A DNA stretch of 64,000 bases, from assembly GCA_019192445.1 (NCBI GenBank), contig JAHCMK010000012.1, forward strand, positions 1 through 64,000, given 5' to 3'. How positions within the stretch are numbered: position 1 is the first letter of the stretch; each line of letters begins with the position of its first letter. Below, piece after piece: positions 1-8,322 of the stretch. Made by a program: the position numbers and the translations under genes. The stretch comes from Oceanococcus sp. HetDA_MAG_MS8 (lineage in GTDB: Bacteria; Pseudomonadota; Gammaproteobacteria; Nevskiales; Oceanococcaceae). The notes under the pieces are model-generated. The model had not been told where the DNA came from, did no database searches, and saw nothing but the letters and a program-made list of their open reading frames with translations.

Positions 1-1021
1 GCGTCAGTGGCGACAGCCCCACTTCGCCACGGCTTAAAAAGGCCGCCTGGCGCTTGAAAATGGCTTCGGTGGCGGCGAGCAATGTGTTTTGGCGGACTTG
101 CACGCTACGCAGTAGCCAGCGCGCCTCTTGCAACTGGGTACGCAAAGCCTTCGCCGACTTATCACTCTCCACAGCGCGGGCATACATGGGGTTCACCCGC
201 AAGCGCGGAATAGCGGAGTCATTCAGACGCACCGACCATCCCGTTGCACTGCGCTCCACGCGAACATCCGGCGTGATGTATTGGGTTTGCATGCGGGTTG
301 CAGCCGGCTTGGCATCTAGGCCCCGGATCACACCGACAGCGTGGAGTACTTCGTCGACGGTGGTTGCCAGCTGAGAGGACAAGGCCGTCCAGCGATGGGC
401 AGCTACATCGTCTAAATGGTGATTCACAATGCGCTGAGCAAGCACTAGCGCCGACGCCTTGGAGTCCTGCGCCAACTCTTCTAACTGAACACTCAGGCAT
501 TCTTTAAGAGAGCGGGCTGCATAGGCTACGGGCTCTAGCCGTTGTATGCGTTGCAGCACGTCTTCGGCCTGCCTCCGGTCCATGTCACCGGTATCCGCAC
601 GCTGGAGAACGGCGTCTAAATCCTCCATTAAATAGCCAGCATCGTCGGTGGCGGCACAAATTTCGCACGCGAGATTACGCTCGGCTTCATCGTCAAAAAT
701 GAGCATGGCCTGTTCAAGAATGCGCATATGCACATCCTGCTGGGCCACTAAATGGTCGGCGTAATCATCATTGCCTTCGAAGTCGTCTTTTCTCAGGCTT
801 GAACTCGGCCCCGAGAAATCCTGGTCTACACCTTCGCTGTAATCTTCAACAGCGGACACCGTGGCCTCGTCCTCAGCTTCTAGCAGCGGGTTCTCGTCAA
901 GGGCCTGGCGCAGTTCAGCGGACAGCTCCAGGGATGACAATTGCAAAAGCCGTATGGACTGAGCCAGCTGCTGGGTCATCCCCAGTTGCTGGCCCATTGT
1001 CACGGTAATATTGGGACGCAT
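1..1021 (-). CDS. rpoN: RNA polymerase sigma-54 factor RpoN, C-terminal part outside window
   Basis: Reading the minus strand from ATG at 1021 gives an open frame of 340 codons that runs off the left edge. The N-terminus has the glutamine- and leucine-rich region I of sigma-54 (MGQQLGMTQQL, then RLLQLSSLEL and ENPLLE at about residues 23-50). An acidic linker and the core-binding domain follow (TDDAGYLMEDLD; RLEPVAYAARSLKECL; IRGLDAKPAATRM). The helix-turn-helix and RpoN box would lie beyond the window. RpoN directs polymerase to GG/GC (-24/-12) promoters with an activator such as FleQ. Its place beside fliS and a PilZ-like gene resembles the flagellar rpoN2 of Xanthomonads, so it may be a second, flagellum-dedicated copy; that part is inference. 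Confidence 0.93.
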   Translation of the reverse strand, partial: MRPNITVTMGQQLGMTQQLAQSIRLLQLSSLELSAELRQALDENPLLEAEDEATVSAVEDYSEGVDQDFSGPSSSLRKDDFEGNDDYADHLVAQQDVHMRILEQAMLIFDDEAERNLACEICAATDDAGYLMEDLDAVLQRADTGDMDRRQAEDVLQRIQRLEPVAYAARSLKECLSVQLEELAQDSKASALVLAQRIVNHHLDDVAAHRWTALSSQLATTVDEVLHAVGVIRGLDAKPAATRMQTQYITPDVRVERSATGWSVRLNDSAIPRLRVNPMYARAVESDKSAKALRTQLQEARWLLRSVQVRQNTLLAATEAIFKRQAAFLSRGEVGLSPLT

Positions 1022-1120
1022 CGCTCTCTCTCCGAAGCCAACGTGTTATTGGAGCTACCGGGCGTCAGAAAGACGTCGGCGGCTTGTTGACCACTCTACG
1101 GAGCGGGCGTCATTGAAACG

Positions 1121-1705
1121 TCAAGAGCTTGGCGGGGCGGTGTTTGTGGACTGCCGACGGGCTAGACTGCGGCGGTGATGACGGAAAACCTGACGGGTAA
1201 TGGCGTCGCGTACCTCAGGGTCATCGATGTCCCAGCTCACCGCGGCCAGTGCGCCCACATGAGGGTAGGCTTCGCGGAAAACCTCGGCCAACTCCGCCAC
1301 ATCTGACTGCCCTGCCTCCTCATCGGGAATGATTGTCAGTTGAGCGTCGAGTCTTAAAGGCTCGGGCAGAACATCATGCAAATACAGTTCCAGCTGACCT
1401 CTGCCGGCCTCTAGGGTGCCCGCTGGCCACAAAATTCCGTCGCTATGGAATAAGAGTGGCTGCGCCTGGGGCCGCTGAGCACCCATTTGATGAGCACAGA
1501 GTTGACTCACCATCGTTACCAGCAAGTCCAAACGATTGTGAATCGCTTGCAACTCGGCGCTGGGAGCCTCGGTCGTGTCTCGCGCTGAGTCATGGGTTTC
1601 CAAGGTCTGTACCGACTGCAGCACGCGCAAAATGGCATCGCGATGGATACCATTTTGCTGTGAGCGCCACCCCAAGGGACGGTGGTCTATGTAATACGGG
1701 CGCAT
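1121..1705 (-). CDS. PilZ-like protein of the flagellar cluster
   Basis: This is a 194-residue soluble protein. Residues about 20-75 are predicted helical or coiled (VLQSVQTLETHD, AIHNRLDLLVTMVSQL). A beta-rich part follows, with LLFHSDGILW and YLHDVLPEPLRL, and the tail is basic (RHHRRSLARR). The FHSDG segment resembles the [D/N]xSxxG half of a PilZ c-di-GMP site, but the upstream RxxxR half is not obvious, so c-di-GMP binding is uncertain. In Xanthomonas-type clusters a PilZ gene sits between fliS and rpoN, as here. It starts 9 nt after the fliS stop, so it is probably co-transcribed. A possible role is linking c-di-GMP to flagellar assembly. Confidence 0.5.
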   Translation of the reverse strand: MRPYYIDHRPLGWRSQQNGIHRDAILRVLQSVQTLETHDSARDTTEAPSAELQAIHNRLDLLVTMVSQLCAHQMGAQRPQAQPLLFHSDGILWPAGTLEAGRGQLELYLHDVLPEPLRLDAQLTIIPDEEAGQSDVAELAEVFREAYPHVGALAAVSWDIDDPEVRDAITRQVFRHHRRSLARRQSTNTAPPSS

Positions 1706-1714
1706 GCCCGCAAT

Positions 1715-2131
1715 TTACGCCAGCTGCGCGCTGAATGCAGCTGCTTGTGGCTGCGGTGCCGACGCCAGCTCATTCCAGGCAGCCTGCAGCGGTGCCAGTA
1801 GCCGCCGTACTTCACGCACATTTTCTAGGACATTCTCGCGGCTTTGCAGGCGCTCACGCATGTAGCGATAGAGGTTAAATAGGTTTGCCGCGATACTCTG
1901 CCCTTGCTCCATATCCAAGCTGTGCTCTAGCTCAGTCAGCACCTCCAAAGGGCGGTTGAGCATAGTCGCCGTGAGCGGTGCGCCGGTTTGCGCCAGCTCT
2001 TCTAATGCTGCTAGACGTGCGTCAAAGGTTCCATATAGCAAGCACACAAGCCGTGCGGGCGAGGCCGTTTGTACACCCACATTTTGGTAAGAGTTCAAAG
2101 CATGGGAGGGATTTGACTGGCTGGGATACAT
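1715..2131 (-). CDS. fliS: Flagellin chaperone FliS
   Basis: A 138-residue FliS. The N-terminus MYPSQSNPSHALNSYQNVGV runs into QTASP, the family's characteristic opening, followed by LVCLLYGTF and a four-helix bundle containing NLFNLYRYMRERL. FliS binds the C-terminus of cytosolic flagellin and prevents early polymerisation before export. An upstream in-frame GTG at 2173 exists, but it would lie inside the sigma-28 promoter at 2161-2187, and family alignment supports ATG at 2131. No strong Shine-Dalgarno is visible. The gene is separated from fliD by more than 500 bases, unlike the usual tight fliD-fliS pair, and appears to have its own promoter. Confidence 0.93.
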   Translation of the reverse strand: MYPSQSNPSHALNSYQNVGVQTASPARLVCLLYGTFDARLAALEELAQTGAPLTATMLNRPLEVLTELEHSLDMEQGQSIAANLFNLYRYMRERLQSRENVLENVREVRRLLAPLQAAWNELASAPQPQAAAFSAQLA

Positions 2132-2160
2132 GAGACATTGACCAAATGGGTTCCCTATAT

Positions 2161-2187
2161 GTATCGGCCACACTCTGGATTACTTAA
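2161..2187 (-). promoter_or_regulatory. Sigma-28 (FliA) promoter for fliS
   Basis: On the minus strand this reads TTAAGTAA-N11-GCCGATAC, close to the FliA consensus TAAAGTTT-N11-GCCGATAA with exact spacing. The -10 element is identical to that of flgM. It ends about 30 nt upstream of the fliS ATG. Confidence 0.7.
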
Positions 2188-2712
2188 GGCCTCTGAGTCA
2201 CTTTTTTTGTGAACTCGCCATCCAACCAAAGCTGGAGATCCGTCCGCCTACCGTCTTTTTTGGGGCGATCCCTACCGTGGTTTGGGAGCCACATACCCAC
2301 TAACGCAGGCATCGACGGTTGGAGTAATGCTGGCCTGGCCACGCTAGAAACGCGGAAAGTTTGCTAAGGCCGCACCCAATGCGAGTGCGAGCAGCTGTAG
2401 CTTCGGTGAACCATCCACCAGGGGCCTACAGGAAGCGCACCCTGGGGGCGTCGCTACATGACGAAGAAAGGATGAGGATCCGCCAGGAACTAGCCGAGCA
2501 TGGAGTGACGCAGCCTAGGCATCCCGTCACAATCCATCGAAAGATCCGTTGAAACTGCTTAGGGTGCTGTTGCAAGCCACGCATGCGGAGCTGCAAAGTC
2601 TGAAATCGAAGCAGAGCTGGGGCCCGGCAGTAGACCGGCTCGCGCATAGCCCAATAGCTCATCTTCAACCGCACTAGCGACGCGCCGCACACTCAGAGTC
2701 GCCAGCTTTGTC
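2188..2712. other. 525-bp gap between fliS promoter and fliD
   Basis: No confident gene is seen. Two weak overlapping open frames exist: plus 2361-2552 (63 codons, ending TQPRHPVTIHRKIR) and minus 2426-2692 (88 codons). If the plus frame shifts by one near 2551, it continues as LKLLRVLLQATHAELQSLKS to about 2684, which could be a decayed small gene; I do not recognise the family. An inverted repeat with a T7 loop lies at 2195-2216 (GAGTCAC/GTGAACTC). No good terminator follows fliD. Confidence 0.4.
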
Positions 2713-4065
2713 TTAGCTGCCGTTCTGACCGGAGTTGATCTGGGGCAGACTCGCTAGCTGCTGCGCCAGGGCATTGCTGGTGAACTGCAGCTGCGCCAAA
2801 TTCGCATCCAATGCACCAAATTGACGGAACAAGCGCGTCTCCACGCGGGCCATACGCAAGTCCAAACGATCCCGCCGCTCAGACAAAGCATCAAGACGGT
2901 TTTGCAAAGACTCTTCACGACTGCTCAAGCTAGAGTCATCATCGAGCTGGGTGTCGATCAAATCGCCGACGCCAGCCACAAGACCGGCTTCACTGGACCA
3001 CCAGCTTTGCAAGTCATCGCGACGACTCGCTAAGGCTGTGTCCAGGGCCTCGGCATCTAACTGCAGCTTTCCCTGACTATCGAAGCGCAAACCAAATTCC
3101 GAAGCCCTAAAGCCCCCGTAATCGCCTGTGATGGCATTACGTAGTTGTGACTCGACTGAGCGCAATAAGGAGTTACCGTTCAAAGCCCCTGCTCGGCCTG
3201 CCGCTTCGTTAAAACCGCCCAAGCTGTCGGCAGTATTCGCAAAGCTGTTGTAGGCATCGACGAACTCGGTCAGGCTTTCACGCAGAACGCTATCGTCTCT
3301 GGAAACGGTGATTGTGGTGGTTTGCCCCAGGTCTGCTTGGAGCAGATTCAGCGTCACCCCCTCAATCGCGTCGCTGATCGCATTGCTATCACTGGTTTTC
3401 AATAAACCATCAATGCGAATTTGCGAATCCAAACCAGAGGTGGTCTGGGCAATATCAGCAGCGAATGTGCCTAGGTCGCCCGTACCGCTGAGCGTAATAT
3501 CGCTTTGGTTTCCGGTCCGCGAAGAGCTTAAAGACAGAACAGAACCGCCATCCACATTAATGATGGTCGCTCTAAGGCCAGGATTGTCCACCGCGTCATT
3601 AATAGCGTCGCGGAGATCAAACAGGTCCGCATTAGCATCAGCGATGCTAATGCTAAAGCTATCGCTGCCGAGGTTGAGATCGAGCGTACCCGTGCCCACC
3701 GCTGCGCTGGGGTCGACCGGGGTTTGATTCGCCGAGCGACCACTCGTCGCCAAACGCTCCACAATAATGTCGTAGCTACCCAAGGCAGCGTCTGGCTCAA
3801 CGCTAAGATCCAGGAAATCTTCCTGGCTCAGACTAAAGCTTCTAGCCTCAGTGGTTTCTAGGCTACCCGCCGTTGTCAGCGCGGTTTGGAAGTTCGCCAA
3901 GCTGCTGCGAAGCTGCCCAAATGCGGAGATCTCCGTTCGCGTTGTGGACTCTTGGCGAGAGATTCGAGCAGCCGCGGGGGCGCGCTCGGCTGCGACCAGC
4001 TGCGTGACTAAACCGTTGACGTCCAGGCCAGAGCCGATGCCCGCTGAACTGATAGTTCCGCTCAT
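2713..4065 (-). CDS. fliD: Flagellar filament cap protein FliD
   Basis: A 450-residue hook-associated protein 2. The N-terminus has the family signature SSAGIGSGLDVNGLVTQLV. The C-terminal D0/D1 region is a long coiled coil (LDALSERRDRLDLRMARVE, then LFRQFGALDANLAQLQ). FliD pentamers cap the growing filament and fold exported flagellin monomers. Start ATG 4065 has a strong Shine-Dalgarno (AAGGAGG, 8 nt upstream). It lies 13 nt downstream of flaG and reads in the same direction as the flagellins, so a fliC-flaG-fliD transcript is likely. The middle D2/D3 region is serine- and aspartate-rich, as usual for this variable part. Confidence 0.96.
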   Translation of the reverse strand: MSGTISSAGIGSGLDVNGLVTQLVAAERAPAAARISRQESTTRTEISAFGQLRSSLANFQTALTTAGSLETTEARSFSLSQEDFLDLSVEPDAALGSYDIIVERLATSGRSANQTPVDPSAAVGTGTLDLNLGSDSFSISIADANADLFDLRDAINDAVDNPGLRATIINVDGGSVLSLSSSRTGNQSDITLSGTGDLGTFAADIAQTTSGLDSQIRIDGLLKTSDSNAISDAIEGVTLNLLQADLGQTTTITVSRDDSVLRESLTEFVDAYNSFANTADSLGGFNEAAGRAGALNGNSLLRSVESQLRNAITGDYGGFRASEFGLRFDSQGKLQLDAEALDTALASRRDDLQSWWSSEAGLVAGVGDLIDTQLDDDSSLSSREESLQNRLDALSERRDRLDLRMARVETRLFRQFGALDANLAQLQFTSNALAQQLASLPQINSGQNGS

Positions 4066-4078
4066 GTGATCAGCCTCC

Positions 4079-4429
4079 TTAGGCTTCCCTATCCAGGCCG
4101 AAACTCCTCTCAGTCAGGATTTGGTCAATACGCTCTGCGAGCCGCAGAACGACTTCTGCAGGGATTTGCCGCACCAATTCGCCCTGGTTATCAAAGATTG
4201 AGACCACCATGCGGTCGGTGCCTTCATCCAGGCGAAACTCCAGATCGCCACTACTCATCGCTGTTTGCGGCATCGCCTGAGCGCTTCCGGAACGCGTGTT
4301 TGAACCACTCAGCCCATCATTATCGACGCGAGCTGGCGGCTGTACCGGTGGCACAGGTCGCATACGTTGAACCGCCTCAGCATTTGCTGAAGCGTTCTGC
4401 ACCACATTCGAAACGTTGTTGATTTCCAT
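4079..4429 (-). CDS. flaG: FlaG family flagellar protein
   Basis: A 116-residue protein from ATG 4429, which has the Shine-Dalgarno AGGAGGG four bases upstream; a longer upstream frame is not needed. The N-terminal 60 residues are disordered and polar. The C-terminal half has the FlaG core: LEFRLDEGTDRMVVSIFD, then GELVRQIPAEVVLRLAERI. FlaG influences filament length and flagellin assembly in polar flagellates. It sits between a flagellin and fliD, the usual place for the family. Confidence 0.9.
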   Translation of the reverse strand: MEINNVSNVVQNASANAEAVQRMRPVPPVQPPARVDNDGLSGSNTRSGSAQAMPQTAMSSGDLEFRLDEGTDRMVVSIFDNQGELVRQIPAEVVLRLAERIDQILTERSFGLDREA

Positions 4430-4449
4430 ATTACCCTCCTCGCCAAAAG

Positions 4450-4473
4450 GACCTCGGCCCAAGGGCCGAGGTC
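4450..4473 (-). terminator. Hairpin after first flagellin gene (attenuator-like)
   Basis: A perfect 11-bp inverted repeat (GACCTCGGCCC / GGGCCGAGGTC) lies 24 bases past the flagellin stop. Only CCTTTTGG follows on the minus strand, so termination is probably partial. It would let abundant flagellin mRNA end here while some transcripts continue into flaG-fliD. Confidence 0.6.
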
Positions 4474-4497
4474 ATCCATTGCGTGGTGGCGACCCAC

Positions 4498-5649
4498 TTA
4501 GCCCAGTAGGCTAAGCACGCTCTGTGGAGCCGCATTGGCCTGAGCCAACATGGCCGTACCAGCCTGTTGCAGGATCTGCGTCCGAGTAAGCTCGGCCGTT
4601 TCTGCAGCAAAGTCAGCATCCTGAATCCGTGAACGCGAAGCGCTCAGGTTCTCAACACTGGACTGCAGGTTCGCAACCGTGGACTCGAAGCGAGACTGAA
4701 CAGCGCCCAAGGTTGCGCGTGTGCTGTTGATCGTATCCAGAGCGGAGTCGATCAAACCGAGCGCGGTTTGGGCCCCGGCATAGTTGGCCACGGTGAGCGT
4801 GTCTATACCTGTTTGAGTGGTCGCCGAGCCAATGGCAGCGTTGGCAAAACCCGAGAGCGTGGCGTCATCCAGCGTCCCTGCTACCGTCACCGTGGTGTCG
4901 GAGTTCAAGGTCAGGTCGCCGGTGGCAGCGTCATAGCTAGCACCCACACCCGTTTGCTGAGACACCTCATTGATGGCGTCTACAAGCTGACCGGCACGCT
5001 CAGCGGTGCTTCCTGCGGCGCTGATTGCCCCAATATCCACACCGTTAATGGTGACGCCCCCGGCAGCGATGGCCGTGCCAAAGTTGGTCAGCGTTGAAGC
5101 AGCAACCGTCAAGCCAGCATCGTTGTTGGTGGACACGCTTCCCAGAGCCGCCGTATTCACATCCGTAATGGACGAAACGGTGATGTTCTCACCCGCATTA
5201 GCGCCAATCTGGAAGATCGCTCCGGTAAAGGAGCCATCGAGCAGATTCACACCGTTGAAGGTTGTAGCGTCGGCAACCCGGTTAATTTCCGAGAGCAGCT
5301 GACCCACTTCCTGTTGCAGAGCCGTACGGTCTGAACTGGAGTTGGTGGCATTGGAGGACTGCACGGCGAGTTCCCGAATCCGCTGCAGGTTGTTGGTCAC
5401 TTCGTCGAGTGCACCTTCAGCTGTTTGAGCCAGAGAAATACCGTCGTTGGCATTCCGGATAGCCTGATTTTGGCCCTGGATTTGGGTGGTGAAACGCGTG
5501 GAGATCGCCAAACCGGCAGCATCGTCCTTTGCGCTATTGATTCGCAAACCTGTGGACAGACGCTCAATGGAGGTCGCCAGGCTGCTCGAGGTTTGCGACA
5601 GATTTCGCTGCACTTGCAGCGAACTGACGTTGGTATTAATAACTTGCAT
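4498..5649 (-). CDS. fliC: Flagellin (first copy)
   Basis: A 383-residue flagellin. The N-terminal D0/D1 begins [17 protein letters not shown] and includes [20 protein letters not shown]. The C-terminal D1/D0 includes [18 protein letters not shown] and ends [10 protein letters not shown]. The central part is a FlgL/flagellin-type D2 domain. Start ATG 5649 has AGGA eight bases upstream. A sigma-28 promoter lies 70 bases further up. The second flagellin at 5941-7092 has exactly the same length and differs mainly in D0/D1, so the pair is a tandem duplication. The product is exported by the type III flagellar system and forms the filament. Confidence 0.96.
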   Translation of the reverse strand: MQVINTNVSSLQVQRNLSQTSSSLATSIERLSTGLRINSAKDDAAGLAISTRFTTQIQGQNQAIRNANDGISLAQTAEGALDEVTNNLQRIRELAVQSSNATNSSSDRTALQQEVGQLLSEINRVADATTFNGVNLLDGSFTGAIFQIGANAGENITVSSITDVNTAALGSVSTNNDAGLTVAASTLTNFGTAIAAGGVTINGVDIGAISAAGSTAERAGQLVDAINEVSQQTGVGASYDAATGDLTLNSDTTVTVAGTLDDATLSGFANAAIGSATTQTGIDTLTVANYAGAQTALGLIDSALDTINSTRATLGAVQSRFESTVANLQSSVENLSASRSRIQDADFAAETAELTRTQILQQAGTAMLAQANAAPQSVLSLLG

Positions 5650-5718
5650 GATTTTTCCTCGGGATGGATGGTCCTGGAAACACTGTCGGAAAGCTTGGTC
5701 CTTCAGGTTCCGTATTGG

Positions 5719-5745
5719 TTATCGGCCACCATTAGGAAAACTTGA
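5719..5745 (-). promoter_or_regulatory. Sigma-28 promoter of first flagellin
   Basis: Minus strand TCAAGTTT-N11-GCCGATAA: the -10 element is a perfect FliA match, the -35 differs at one base, and spacing is exact. It gives a leader of roughly 60 nt before ATG 5649. Confidence 0.88.
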
Positions 5746-5867
5746 GGGCCTATTTGTAAGAAAATTTTTCTGCGTCTTACCTCTGGCAGGATGCAAGACA
5801 CCTGCCACGCTCATCGTCCTTCAGAGCCTCCCTTCTTCACCCTGAACCACGCGACAAAGCTGCATAG

Positions 5868-5902
5868 AAAAACGGCTCTCAGGAAAGCCTGAAAGCCGTT
5901 TT
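5868..5902 (-). terminator. Intrinsic terminator between the flagellin genes
   Basis: A long inverted repeat reads AAAACGGCTTTCAGG / CCTGAGAGCCGTTTT on the minus strand with a 4-5 base loop. It starts about 40 bases past the second flagellin's stop and ends in a T-rich tail, so it should make that flagellin monocistronic. Confidence 0.85.
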
Positions 5903-5940
5903 AAGACGAGTCGCGGCAGCTGGTGCAGCCGCCGCCAAAC

Positions 5941-7092
5941 TTATTGCAGTAAGCTCAGCACGCTTTGCGGGGCCGCGTTCGCCTGCGCCAGCATCGACAC
6001 GCCGGCCTGCTGCAGAATCTGAGTGCGGGTGAGCTCAGCCGTCTCGGCTGCAAAATCGGCGTCCTGAATTCTTGAGCGGGCGGCACTTAAGTTCTCCACG
6101 CTGGACTGCAGACTGGATATCGTGGACTCAAAGCGGGACTGAACAGCGCCTAAGTTGGCGCGGGTGTTATTGATTGTCTCAAGCGCCGAATCAATCAATC
6201 CCATCGCCGTTTGCGCGCCGGCATAGTTGGCAACCGTTAATGTGTCTATACCGGTTTGCGTGGTTGCACTCCCGATAGCCGCATTAGCAAAACCGGACAG
6301 TGTCGCGTCATCGAGTGTTCCTGCCACCGTCACAGTGGTATCCGAGTTGAGGGTCAAGTCCCCCGTTGCAGGGTCGTAGCTGGCACCCACACCCGTTTGC
6401 TGGGACACCTCATTAATCGCATCCACAAGCTGGCCCGCACGTTCGGCTGTGCTTCCTGCGGCGCTGATTGCCCCAATATCCACACCGTTAATGGTGACGC
6501 CCCCGGCGGCGATGGCTGTGCCAAAGTTTGTCAGCGTGGATGCGGCCACCGTCAATCCAGCGTCGTTATTGGTCGACACCGAGCCCAAGGCTGCTGTGTT
6601 GGCATCCGCAATACTCGATACCGTGAGGCCCTCGCCTGCGTCATCACCAATTTGGAAGATGGCACCGCTAAAAGAGCCGTCGAGTAGCTTTACACCGTTG
6701 AAGGAGGTCTTGTCGGCAATGCTATTGATCTCCGAGAGCAGCTGACTCACTTCTTGCTGCAGGGCCAAGCGATCGGAATTGGAATTCGTCGCGTTAGAGG
6801 ACTGCACGGCCAACTCGCGAATCCGCTGCAAGTTATTGGTGACTTCATCTAAGGCGCCCTCAGCCGTTTGGGCCAGGGAGATGCCATCGTTTGCATTACG
6901 AATGGCTTGAGTTTCGCCGCGAATTTGGGTTGTGAAACGGGTGGCAATAGCAAGCCCGGCCGCATCATCTTTGGCGCTGTTAATACGCAAACCAGTCGAC
7001 AGCCTTTCAATGGACGTCGCCAAACTTGCGGCAGTCTTAGAAAGATCTTTTTGTACCTGGAGGGCACTGATGTTGGTATTGATAACTTGCAC
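5941..7092 (-). CDS. fliC: Flagellin (second copy)
   Basis: A 383-residue flagellin. The start chosen is GTG at 7092, preceded by AAGGTGG. That makes it [17 protein letters not shown], collinear with the first copy and equal in length; an upstream GTG at 7101 lies within the ribosome site. D0/D1 sequences match the flagellin family ([38 protein letters not shown]). From about residue 135 to the C-terminus it is nearly identical in protein sequence to the first copy, ending LLQ instead of LLG. It has its own sigma-28 promoter and terminator, so the two filament proteins can be expressed separately. Confidence 0.95.
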   Translation of the reverse strand: MQVINTNISALQVQKDLSKTAASLATSIERLSTGLRINSAKDDAAGLAIATRFTTQIRGETQAIRNANDGISLAQTAEGALDEVTNNLQRIRELAVQSSNATNSNSDRLALQQEVSQLLSEINSIADKTSFNGVKLLDGSFSGAIFQIGDDAGEGLTVSSIADANTAALGSVSTNNDAGLTVAASTLTNFGTAIAAGGVTINGVDIGAISAAGSTAERAGQLVDAINEVSQQTGVGASYDPATGDLTLNSDTTVTVAGTLDDATLSGFANAAIGSATTQTGIDTLTVANYAGAQTAMGLIDSALETINNTRANLGAVQSRFESTISSLQSSVENLSAARSRIQDADFAAETAELTRTQILQQAGVSMLAQANAAPQSVLSLLQ

Positions 7093-7163
7093 GATTCCCA
7101 CCTTGGAATGAACGAATGAGGTATCGCAGTGTCATGTCGGAGCATTCGCTGCGTTCCCCTTAG

Positions 7164-7190
7164 TTATCGACCTCGCTCAGCAAAACTTAA
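7164..7190 (-). promoter_or_regulatory. Sigma-28 promoter of second flagellin
   Basis: Minus strand TTAAGTTT-N11-GTCGATAA, one mismatch to the FliA consensus in each element with exact spacing. It lies 72 bases upstream of GTG 7092. Confidence 0.85.
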
Positions 7191-7250
7191 GCCCGTTTGA
7201 GCACTTTTTTATGCCAACAACGGTTCTTTGGCGAAGCCGATTCCTCGGGC

Positions 7251-7282
7251 GTTATCTGGGAGAGGAGTTATCTGGGAGAAGA
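7251..7282. repeat. 16-bp tandem duplication
   Basis: GTTATCTGGGAGAGGA (7251-7266) is followed immediately by GTTATCTGGGAGAAGA (7267-7282), 15 of 16 bases identical. It lies between flgL and the second flagellin promoter. No function is evident. Confidence 0.7.
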
Positions 7283-7383
7283 GCGCACAGCGGGCGCATC
7301 ATTAATAGCGTAGCCGTCAGGCAGTAGCACCCTGCCGATAGTCCCAGTACCGCACGGGGCCATGCTTGCCCCCGCCTTCAGCG

Positions 7384-8310
7384 TCAGCGCAAATAGTTAA
7401 AGAGGCTCTGCTGGCTCAAGCGCTGGAACACCGCGCGCGCGGCTTCAAGGCTGGCACTTTCCTGCGCAAGGCGTGTGGCCTCCTCGGCGACATCTGCATC
7501 TTGAAGGCGGCTAATGTCCGACTGCAGCTCGATCTGACGCAAACTCGCACTGTCACGGAAAGAATCCAAGCGATTCAGATCGTTCCCTAGGCGGCTACGC
7601 AGTCCCACGACTTTATCGATGGCTGCGTCTATCTCGAGGATGCCCTGGTCCAAGGCATCTCGCCTAGCCGCCCGCCCGACATCGTCAGTGGGGTTCGCTT
7701 CAACTTCCACGGCCAGGCTTTCAAATACTGCAGCCATATCTGTGGTTCCAGCTGCATCGACAAAAAGAGCTTGGGCATCAACGTTCAGGTTAAACACGCC
7801 GGCTGATCCGAGCTGAACCTGTGCCGGGGCCAATGGCGGATTCAGTACATAGCTCCCCGGCGCACCCGCAAAAGGCAAAGCATCGCCGGTACCGGAGAAT
7901 AAAGGCCGACCTTCCACGTCGCGGCTATTGGCTAGGCCAACATAGGTTTCGGACAGGCCACGCAACTCCGCCGCCAGGATTGCTCGATCTTCCGCATTAA
8001 GTGTCGCATTCTGGCCTTGAACCAAGGTCTCTCTGAAAGCCTGCAGCACATCAGTCAAACCTCCCAACCGGGATTCTGCATTGGCCAGGCGTGACTCAAT
8101 GACATCTGCCCCTTGCAGTTGTCCCTGCAACTCAGACAGACGAGTTTGTTGAGCAAGCACGGTTGCGGCGGCGCGTGGGTCTTCTCTGGCGTGCTCAAAG
8201 CGTAGTCCGGAGGAAAGCGCTTTTTGCGCCCCGAACTGCGCTTCACCACCCCGCTGCAAGGCACCAAGAACCTGGCGTTGGATCATGTTGCTGGTGATAC
8301 GCATGGTCAT
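7384..8310 (-). CDS. flgL: Flagellar hook-filament junction protein FlgL
   Basis: A 308-residue HAP3. It opens MTMRITSNMIQRQVLGALQR and has flagellin-like D0/D1 helices. The C-terminal segment SRLQDADVAEEATRLAQES is the flagellin-superfamily signature. ATG 8310 has AGGAGG eight bases upstream; ATG 8304 would be 14 bases away and is less likely. FlgL joins the hook (via FlgK) to the filament. It lies 12 bases after flgK and is the last gene of the flg run. Confidence 0.95.
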   Translation of the reverse strand: MTMRITSNMIQRQVLGALQRGGEAQFGAQKALSSGLRFEHAREDPRAAATVLAQQTRLSELQGQLQGADVIESRLANAESRLGGLTDVLQAFRETLVQGQNATLNAEDRAILAAELRGLSETYVGLANSRDVEGRPLFSGTGDALPFAGAPGSYVLNPPLAPAQVQLGSAGVFNLNVDAQALFVDAAGTTDMAAVFESLAVEVEANPTDDVGRAARRDALDQGILEIDAAIDKVVGLRSRLGNDLNRLDSFRDSASLRQIELQSDISRLQDADVAEEATRLAQESASLEAARAVFQRLSQQSLFNYLR

Positions 8311-8322
8311 TGAGATGACCTC

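Noticed and set aside
1022..1120. Possible sigma-54 element upstream of rpoN (minus strand TGGTCAACAAGCCGC)
   Set aside because: GG-N10-GC spacing is met but the TTGC half is absent.
2132..2173. Extended fliS start at GTG 2173
   Set aside because: It falls inside the sigma-28 promoter and adds residues not seen in FliS.
4768..5302. Open frames opposite the flagellins
   Set aside because: Shadow frames of coding sequence, repeated likewise opposite the second copy, with no ribosome sites or family likeness.
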